Part shown: positions 14,776 through 19,384 of the stretch, one piece after another
Position numbering within the stretch: the first letter of the stretch is position 1
Layout of the letters: the number at the start of each line of letters is the position of its first letter
NCBI GenBank assembly: GCA_964354855.1
Contig: CAYHBO010000030.1
Coordinates: 1 to 19,384, forward strand
Source: CAYHBO01 sp964354855
Lineage (GTDB): Bacteria; Babelota; Babeliae; Babelales; RVW-14
Length of the DNA stretch: 19,384 nt
Reading direction: 5' to 3'
Translations under genes and position numbers: made by a program
The notes under the pieces: model-generated
What the model was told of the DNA's origin: nothing
Database searches by the model: none
Seen by the model: only the letters and a program-made list of their open reading frames with translations

Positions 14776-15706
14776 GGAAGTTGATCTTTTCATCAATCAA
14801 AAAAATGGGACGTTGCTTAATTTCCTGGAAAATTTTACCAATGTAAAGGCCCAGAGTCCCTAGAAAAAATAACGTTGAAGCAAAAAGAAATAGCATGCAC
14901 ATAATGAGTGATGTCCATCCAGTCATGATCACTCTGCCCATGAGATGAAGTATAAATGCAAGCATGGTTCCAAAGCAGCAGAAACAAATCAATAAAAAAG
15001 AAATGGCCAACATGGCGTAGATGGGGGCGATGGAGAACGAAATAATATTTTCTAGCGCGAAGACGGTAAGCTTTCCGTAATTATATTTTGAGGTTCCCGC
15101 GCCGCGTCCTCGGCGAATGAATGGGATCGCTTTTTTTGATAATCCTTGCCAGTAGATGAGGCCGCGAATGAAGATGGTACGTTCAGGCATTTTTTTGATG
15201 CATTCAACGGTTTTACGGCTGATCAAACAGAAGTCGCCAACATTCATGGGGATATCAACATTGGTAAGCCACTTAAATGTAGGGTAGAAAGCTTTTGATG
15301 TAAATTTTTTGAGCCATGATTCGTTGAGGCGTTTGGTCCGTTGGCCATAAGCCACGTGATATCCTTCAAGAAACGCTTTTTCAAATTCAAGCATGAGCTC
15401 AGGTGGGTCTTGCCGGTCAGCATCCATGAGAACCACAGCATCGCCGGTGGCATGATGAATGCCTGCATAGGTGGCTGCTTCATGACCAAAATTGCGCGTG
15501 AATGAAATAATTTTTATCTGGTTATCTTGAGATGCAAGTTGTTTCAAAATGTTTAGTGATTGATCACGGCTGCCATCGTTGACCATAATGAGTTCGTAGT
15601 TGGTAAAAAAAACAAATTTTGGGATAACGGTACAAATTTCTTCGTACAGAGGCATGATATTTTTTTCTTCGTTAAAGAGCGGGATAATGATGGAAAGTTT
15701 TGTCAT
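14768..15706 (-). CDS. GtrB/DPM1-like polyprenyl-phosphate glycosyltransferase (GT2)
   Basis: The product is 312 residues from the ATG at 15706, where MTKLSIIIPLFNEE is the usual opening of this family. A GTG nine bases upstream would add three residues. The GT-A domain spans about 1-220, with VNDGSRD (Asp44 binds the nucleotide), the DAD metal-binding motif at 95-97 followed by RQDPPE, FTRNFGHEAA, and GRGAGTSKYNYGKL near 200-212. Two C-terminal membrane segments (about 227-257 and 265-292) complete the GtrB/ArnC-type layout, and the length is typical. Such enzymes move a sugar from a nucleotide donor onto undecaprenyl phosphate at the inner membrane. It is the first gene of an operon followed by three GT-C-type proteins that could use the product. 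The sugar cannot be read from sequence. Confidence 0.9.
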   Translation of the reverse strand: MTKLSIIIPLFNEEKNIMPLYEEICTVIPKFVFFTNYELIMVNDGSRDQSLNILKQLASQDNQIKIISFTRNFGHEAATYAGIHHATGDAVVLMDADRQDPPELMLEFEKAFLEGYHVAYGQRTKRLNESWLKKFTSKAFYPTFKWLTNVDIPMNVGDFCLISRKTVECIKKMPERTIFIRGLIYWQGLSKKAIPFIRRGRGAGTSKYNYGKLTVFALENIISFSIAPIYAMLAISFLLICFCCFGTMLAFILHLMGRVIMTGWTSLIMCMLFLFASTLFFLGTLGLYIGKIFQEIKQRPIFLIDEKINFHE

Positions 15707-15790
15707 TACGTTCACGTTTTCTTTTTATGGGTTATTTTGTCATGGTGTTACAGATGGATTTTAGCGTATCTGCTGAAGGCAAAAAGTAAA

Positions 15791-15796
15791 GAGAGG
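15791..15796 (+). promoter_or_regulatory. Ribosome binding site fixing the GTG start at 15802
   Basis: GAGAGG lies five bases before the GTG at 15802. It overlaps the alternative GTG at 15796, which rules that one out. Confidence 0.65.
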
Positions 15797-15801
15797 TGCT
15801 T

Positions 15802-16512
15802 GTGGATTATCGCGATACGCAAATTGGCGCAAACAAAGAACATTTTTGGTTTCGTGGTAAACGTGATTTGATCGATATGTTGCTGGCATCGTTAAATGGT
15901 AAAACTAATCAGAAAGTATTGGATATTGGTGCAGGAACCGGTGAAGACTTGGTAAGTCTTGTGAAGCATGGCAGTGTGTATGCGATTGATATTGATCAGC
16001 AAGCGCTAGATTTGATTGAACCACTGCTCGTTGTAGAAAAAAAATGTGGTTCAGCTTGTGCCATTCCCTATGAAGTAGCAACGTTTGATGTGGTGGTTGC
16101 TTTTGATGTTCTCGAGCACGTAGCAGATGACCGTTTGATGGTTGATGAAATCTTGCGTGTGCTCAAGCCTGGTGGCTTCTTTGTGTTTACCGTGCCGGCC
16201 TTTAATTGTTTATTCAGTTCTCATGATCGTACCCTCGGGCATTATAGACGATATGACAAATGCATGATTACAAAATTGTTTGATGGCAAGATGCATAAAA
16301 TTAAGATGGGGTACTGGTTTTGTATGCTCTTTGCTCCGGCGCTGATGCAGCGATTTCTTACCAAAAGATCAGCATCTTCTACGATTACCACGTTTCCCAA
16401 AGTTATTAATAACTTATGTTATGGCGCGGTAAAAGTTGAGAACTGGCTGATTAAAAAAGGGGTAAAGTTCCCATTGGGTTTATCGGTGTATGGGATCTAT
16501 CAAAAGAAGTAG
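15802..16512 (+). CDS. Class I SAM-dependent methyltransferase near glycosylation genes
   Basis: The product is 236 residues from a GTG start supported by GAGAGG. The N-terminus has the family pattern NKEHFWFRGKRD. Motif I is VLDIGAGTGE (39-48), the strand-2 acid lies in YAIDID (60-65), motif II is FDVVVAFDVLEHVADD (about 95-110), and LKPGGFFVFTVPA (about 121-133) is motif III. HDRTLGHYRRYDK (about 141-153) is a conserved extra motif of a methyltransferase group often encoded beside polyprenyl-phosphate glycosyltransferases. The gene is divergent from the GT2/GT-C operon with a 95-base gap, so shared regulation is plausible. The substrate might be a sugar, a lipid-linked intermediate or a quinone-like lipid; the sequence does not decide. 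Motif I seems complete, so activity is expected. Confidence 0.85.
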   Translation: MDYRDTQIGANKEHFWFRGKRDLIDMLLASLNGKTNQKVLDIGAGTGEDLVSLVKHGSVYAIDIDQQALDLIEPLLVVEKKCGSACAIPYEVATFDVVVAFDVLEHVADDRLMVDEILRVLKPGGFFVFTVPAFNCLFSSHDRTLGHYRRYDKCMITKLFDGKMHKIKMGYWFCMLFAPALMQRFLTKRSASSTITTFPKVINNLCYGAVKVENWLIKKGVKFPLGLSVYGIYQKK

Positions 16513-16598
16513 CAAAGAAGGGGAGTTATTGTGTCTGAGAGTGCTTGAGGTATGAGGAATGTGTTTTTTGCTCATCTTGGATTGGGTTGTTAACATTT

Positions 16599-16614
16599 GT
16601 TTTTCATCCAAAAA
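16599..16614 (+). repeat. 16-base direct repeat, copy 1 (left of the M3 peptidase gene)
   Basis: GTTTTTCATCCAAAAA occurs here, 16 bases upstream of the peptidase start codon, and again exactly at 18751-18766 just past its stop. The word is low in complexity at both ends, so chance is possible. Confidence 0.45.
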
Positions 16615-16619
16615 ACAAT

Positions 16620-16625
16620 AGAAGG
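16620..16625 (+). promoter_or_regulatory. Ribosome binding site fixing the peptidase start at 16631
   Basis: AGAAGG lies five bases before the ATG at 16631 and overlaps the GTG at 16625, so the ATG is the better start. Confidence 0.7.
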
Positions 16626-16630
16626 TGCTT

Positions 16631-18730
16631 ATGTTTTATGTTTGTTATGTTTTTTTATTAGGGCTTGTGATCATGTTATCTTCCATCAATAAAAATTATG
16701 CTGTAGATGTGTCTGGTTCTTATGATGCCATGATGCGTATGCGCATTGACGATCGTGATAAGCTTGCATTGTTATTTCCTAAGTCGGTTGATCAAATTAA
16801 CGTGTGGCTTGATGATGCCATGCAGCTTGCTCAAAAAGAATTGACGGAGATTCTGGCGATTCCTGCTCAGCAACGTACCTTTAATAATACGGCACGAGCT
16901 CTTGATATTTCCCAGCATACCCTTAATCGTCTTAACTGGATGTTGAACCTGGTGGGGAATGTTTATCCCTCAAAAGAGATGCGTGATGCTGCTCAAACGG
17001 CACGTACAACGCTACAAGGATTTGCTGTAGACATCTACTTTAACCCTGATTTATATCGGGCTTTTCAAGAATATGTTGGTCATGCAGGGGTTATAGAATT
17101 GTTGAGTGATGAAAATCGCTATTTTTTACAACGAAAAATGGAAGATTTTAAGCGCAGTGGTCTTCATCTTTCTGCGGAAACGTTGGCTCAGATTAAGCAG
17201 GTAGAAAAAGATTTGGCTGAAAAAGGGCAACAATTTTCTAAAAATATTTCTGCCGATGTAAGAACAATTTCTGTTTCATGTGATGATCTAACTGGTGTTA
17301 ACCTTGATTTTATTGTGGGTCTTAAACGTGATGGCGATCATTATCTTCTCGGGATCGACTATCCAACGTACAGTGAAGTTATGCAAAAATGTCAGGTGTC
17401 AGCAACGCGTCGGTCATTGTTTTTAGCGTTTAATAATCGCGCGTATCCAGAAAATCATGGCCTTCTTGTAGAGCTTACTCAGAAGCGTGATAAGTTGGCA
17501 AAGCTGCTTGGCTATAAGAATTTTGCTGAACGTGAAATTGCAGATTCAATGGCGAGAAGTGTTGATAAGGTTGAAATGTTTTTAAGCGATTTAGTTGAAG
17601 CATCATTTAAGAAAGCAAAAAAAGAGTTTGCACAGTTAACAGCAGACTTACCTAAAGGTGTAAGTTGCAATGCGGATGGGAGCTTGAACCCATGGGATTA
17701 TGGTTATGTGTGTGATCATTATAAAAGAAAGCATTTTGATATTAATGAATCAAAAATTGCAGAATATTTTCCGGTACAAAAAGTGCTCGATGGAATCTTT
17801 ACGATTTATCAAAATTTCCTTGGGCTTAGGTTTCAAGAAGTTAAGCCTGATTGGTCATGGCATGAAGATGTGCGGTTGATTGAAGTCTATCGTGGCAGCT
17901 CAGATGAATTTTTGGGTCATTTATTTTTAGATTTATACCCACGACCTTATAAATATACTCATGCTTGTCATAGTTATTTGATTCGATCATTTCAGTCAGC
18001 CGGAAGTAATATTCCTATGGTGAGCGTTGTTATTGCCAATTTCCCAAAGCCTACGGATGATAAGCCGGCACTTTTAAAGCATGCTGATGTTACAACCTTT
18101 TTCCATGAGTTTGGGCATGCGATGCATGCGGTTTTAGGAAGAACAGAACATGCCGGATTTTCAGGGACATCGGTGATGCGTGATTATGTTGAGATGCCTT
18201 CGCAGATGTTTGAAGAGTGGATGCTTGAGCCAGAAGCGCTTCGCTTAGTTAGTAGTCATTATCAAACAGGTGAGCTGATGCCTAATGAAATTATTCAAAA
18301 GAAAGTTGAGCTTAAAAAATTTGAATCCGGTTATTTTGTGTTACGTCAATGCATGTTATCGCTCTTGTCATTGTACTTGGCACAAAATAAAGCATTATCG
18401 GAAGATCCAGGGGCGTTGTGGCAATTGTTAGAAAAACAATATGTTGGGGACTTTGTAGCTGTTGATCCCGAAGAACATTGGTATGCTGCGTTTGGTCACT
18501 TGGATGGTGGTGGTTATGCTGCCAAGTACTATGGTTATCTGTGGTCAAAGGTTTTTGCATTGGATATTTTTGCGCAAGTAAAAAAACAAGGTTTATTTAA
18601 TCGTGGGGTCGGTAGCAAAGTGCAACAAATCTTGTCTGCAGGTGGAAGCGTCCCACCGGATAAGTTGCTGTATGATTTCTTGGGGCGAGAGCCGAATCAA
18701 GAAGCGTTTCTTGCTGATTTTGGATTGTAA
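16631..18730 (+). CDS. M3-family zinc oligopeptidase with a signal-like N-terminus
   Basis: The product is 699 residues, usual for thimet oligopeptidase/Dcp-type M3 enzymes. The zinc site is HEFGH (residues 492-496), with the third ligand Glu521 in YVEMPSQMFEEW, the normal 24-residue spacing. The C-terminal HLDGGGYAAKYYGYLWSKVF is the M3 substrate-binding Gly/Tyr-rich loop. All catalytic residues appear intact. The N-terminal half is the helical channel domain. M3 enzymes cut short peptides and are mostly cytoplasmic. Here residues 1-24 (MFYVCYVFLLGLVIMLSSINK, then NYA-V) look like a signal peptide or membrane anchor without a lipobox, which suggests action in the periplasm or outside. The gene stands alone: 118 bases after the methyltransferase and converging on the VKOR gene. 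Role in using imported or host peptides is inferred. Confidence 0.9.
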   Translation: MFYVCYVFLLGLVIMLSSINKNYAVDVSGSYDAMMRMRIDDRDKLALLFPKSVDQINVWLDDAMQLAQKELTEILAIPAQQRTFNNTARALDISQHTLNRLNWMLNLVGNVYPSKEMRDAAQTARTTLQGFAVDIYFNPDLYRAFQEYVGHAGVIELLSDENRYFLQRKMEDFKRSGLHLSAETLAQIKQVEKDLAEKGQQFSKNISADVRTISVSCDDLTGVNLDFIVGLKRDGDHYLLGIDYPTYSEVMQKCQVSATRRSLFLAFNNRAYPENHGLLVELTQKRDKLAKLLGYKNFAEREIADSMARSVDKVEMFLSDLVEASFKKAKKEFAQLTADLPKGVSCNADGSLNPWDYGYVCDHYKRKHFDINESKIAEYFPVQKVLDGIFTIYQNFLGLRFQEVKPDWSWHEDVRLIEVYRGSSDEFLGHLFLDLYPRPYKYTHACHSYLIRSFQSAGSNIPMVSVVIANFPKPTDDKPALLKHADVTTFFHEFGHAMHAVLGRTEHAGFSGTSVMRDYVEMPSQMFEEWMLEPEALRLVSSHYQTGELMPNEIIQKKVELKKFESGYFVLRQCMLSLLSLYLAQNKALSEDPGALWQLLEKQYVGDFVAVDPEEHWYAAFGHLDGGGYAAKYYGYLWSKVFALDIFAQVKKQGLFNRGVGSKVQQILSAGGSVPPDKLLYDFLGREPNQEAFLADFGL

Positions 18731-18750
18731 GTTTTTACCCTGTGTCCCGC

Positions 18751-18766
18751 GTTTTTCATCCAAAAA
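18751..18766 (+). repeat. 16-base direct repeat, copy 2 (right of the M3 peptidase gene)
   Basis: This is an exact copy of the word at 16599-16614. It overlaps the last codons and TGA stop of the converging VKOR gene. Confidence 0.45.
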
Positions 18767-19157
18767 TGAGTGATTTTACGCAATAAAAAAGCATTAAGAA
18801 ATTAATAATGTAGAGTGCGGTGCATAATAGACAGAATGCTTGTACTTTGACATAGAGCAGGTACCCAAGGCCACATGAAAGTAAGCAGCTAAAGAAGGAA
18901 CCGAGAAACATAAGTTTATGTGCGTCTATAAGTGTTAATACAATCATGCCTGTATAAAATAAGAAGCCTAGGATTGCGTTAGAAACAAAAAAAATGTTGG
19001 CATATGGGCTGAGCATTGGTTTTGAGCACGAGATTTTGTCTGACAGGTCACAGATCGGTTTATAGGTTGGATCTTTTTTAAGACGTTGTTCAGTGAGGTA
19101 AGTATAGATGGAAATAGCAAGACCAAGAATGGCTAGTAGCATCATATGAAACATCAT
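18756..19157 (-). CDS. VKOR-family membrane protein (disulfide-bond formation)
   Basis: The product is 133 residues with about four membrane helices, which is a minimal VKOR domain. The loop cysteines are Cys36 and Cys44 (CDLSDKISC, spaced as in known VKORs) and the quinone-side CxxC is Cys109-Cys112 (FCLLC) at the start of the last helix. These four residues define the electron relay by which bacterial VKORs re-oxidise a DsbA-like periplasmic thioredoxin and pass electrons to quinone, replacing DsbB. No thioredoxin domain is fused and no DsbA gene is visible in the window. The start has AAGGA about eight bases upstream. It converges on the M3 peptidase gene with only 25 bases between stops, and diverges from the cysteine-rich gene at 19277. 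The presence of exported Cys-containing proteins nearby fits its role. Confidence 0.9.
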   Translation of the reverse strand: MMFHMMLLAILGLAISIYTYLTEQRLKKDPTYKPICDLSDKISCSKPMLSPYANIFFVSNAILGFLFYTGMIVLTLIDAHKLMFLGSFFSCLLSCGLGYLLYVKVQAFCLLCTALYIINFLMLFYCVKSLIFG

Positions 19158-19219
19158 TTCTTAAATCCTTTTCTTTTAAAAAAATTGTTTGCCAGAATAA
19201 ATTCTCACGGAAGTTTTCA

Positions 19220-19239
19220 CTATAAATTTTTTTTTATAG
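19220..19239. promoter_or_regulatory. AT-rich palindrome in the divergent space before the last gene
   Basis: CTATAAA (19220-19226) and TTTATAG (19233-19239) are perfect inverted copies with a six-base T spacer. It lies between the divergent VKOR gene and the gene at 19277. TATAAA could be a -10 box, or the palindrome an operator. I find no good -35 box for either direction. Confidence 0.25.
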
Positions 19240-19276
19240 AAGAGGCAATGGTTTATTATTTTAAGAAAGGGTTGTG

Positions 19277-19384
19277 ATGGAAAATGATATGAATACCTGT
19301 AACTGTGGAGCTGGAGGTTGCTGGCATTGTTGGTTGCCATTTGTTGACCGTATGCTTATTGGTTCATTCTTTCTGGTCAATGGG
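19277..19384 (+). CDS. N-terminus of a cysteine-rich, possibly DoxX-like membrane protein (cut by window edge)
   Basis: Only the first 36 codons are present. An AAGAAAGG ribosome site lies a few bases upstream of the ATG. The N-terminus has four cysteines in a CNCGAGGCWHCW pattern (Cys8, Cys10, Cys15, Cys18), suitable for binding a metal or iron-sulfur centre. It then runs into FVDRMLIGSFFLVNG, which resembles the first membrane helix of DoxX-type proteins (a basic residue, then a Leu/Phe-rich helix ending in Gly). That resemblance rests on 15 residues and is tentative. The gene is divergent from the VKOR gene, and a redox-related link between them is a guess. Confidence 0.55.
   Translation, partial: MENDMNTCNCGAGGCWHCWLPFVDRMLIGSFFLVNG

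Noticed and set aside
1..19384. tRNA, rRNA, CRISPR array, transposase or phage genes
   Set aside because: None seen on reading both strands; the mobile signals are limited to short palindromic repeats.

Overview
The window reads as a moderately AT-rich stretch of a Gram-negative, probably host-associated bacterium. Several products begin with Sec-type signal peptides, one ends in the terminal aromatic residue typical of outer-membrane barrels, TGA behaves as a stop, and small dispersed hairpin repeats are common both between and inside genes. Exported proteins of unknown function, a PQ-loop carrier, a VKOR homologue and a signal-peptide-bearing M3 peptidase would fit an intracellular lineage such as Candidatus Dependentiae (TM6). 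That placement is an inference from gene style; no marker gene here proves it.

Layout. 1-472 has no gene and carries a 105-bp inverted-repeat element. 473-4681 (minus) is a two-gene operon: a large secreted protein of unknown function, then a probable outer-membrane beta-barrel. 4889-6121 (plus) is an exported coiled-coil protein ending in a J-like domain that lacks HPD. 6122-7512 (minus) holds two paralogous small exported proteins sharing a 33-residue repeat that I do not recognise. 7608-9107 (plus) encodes a PQ-loop membrane protein and a SAM methyltransferase. 9255-9791 (plus) is a HigBA-like toxin-antitoxin pair; its toxin appears to lack the N-terminus, and a hairpin repeat sits just upstream.

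9788-15706 (minus) is the most striking block: an operon with overlapping genes, starting with a GtrB/DPM1-like polyprenyl-phosphate glycosyltransferase followed by three tandem paralogous polytopic membrane proteins that look like GT-C glycosyltransferases. A divergent SAM methyltransferase (15802-16512) of a type often found beside glycan genes may belong with it. The likely pathway is sugar transfer to a lipid carrier by the GT2 enzyme, then transfer from the carrier to surface acceptors by the three GT-C paralogues. All three GT-C genes carry small repeat elements inserted in frame, and a further hairpin repeat forms the end of one gene and the region just before the start codon of the next.

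16631-18730 (plus) is an M3 metallopeptidase with a signal-like N-terminus. 18756-19157 (minus) is a minimal VKOR-type disulfide-forming membrane protein. 19277 to the window edge (plus) is the start of a cysteine-rich, membrane-type protein. I saw no rRNA, tRNA, CRISPR array, transposase or phage gene.
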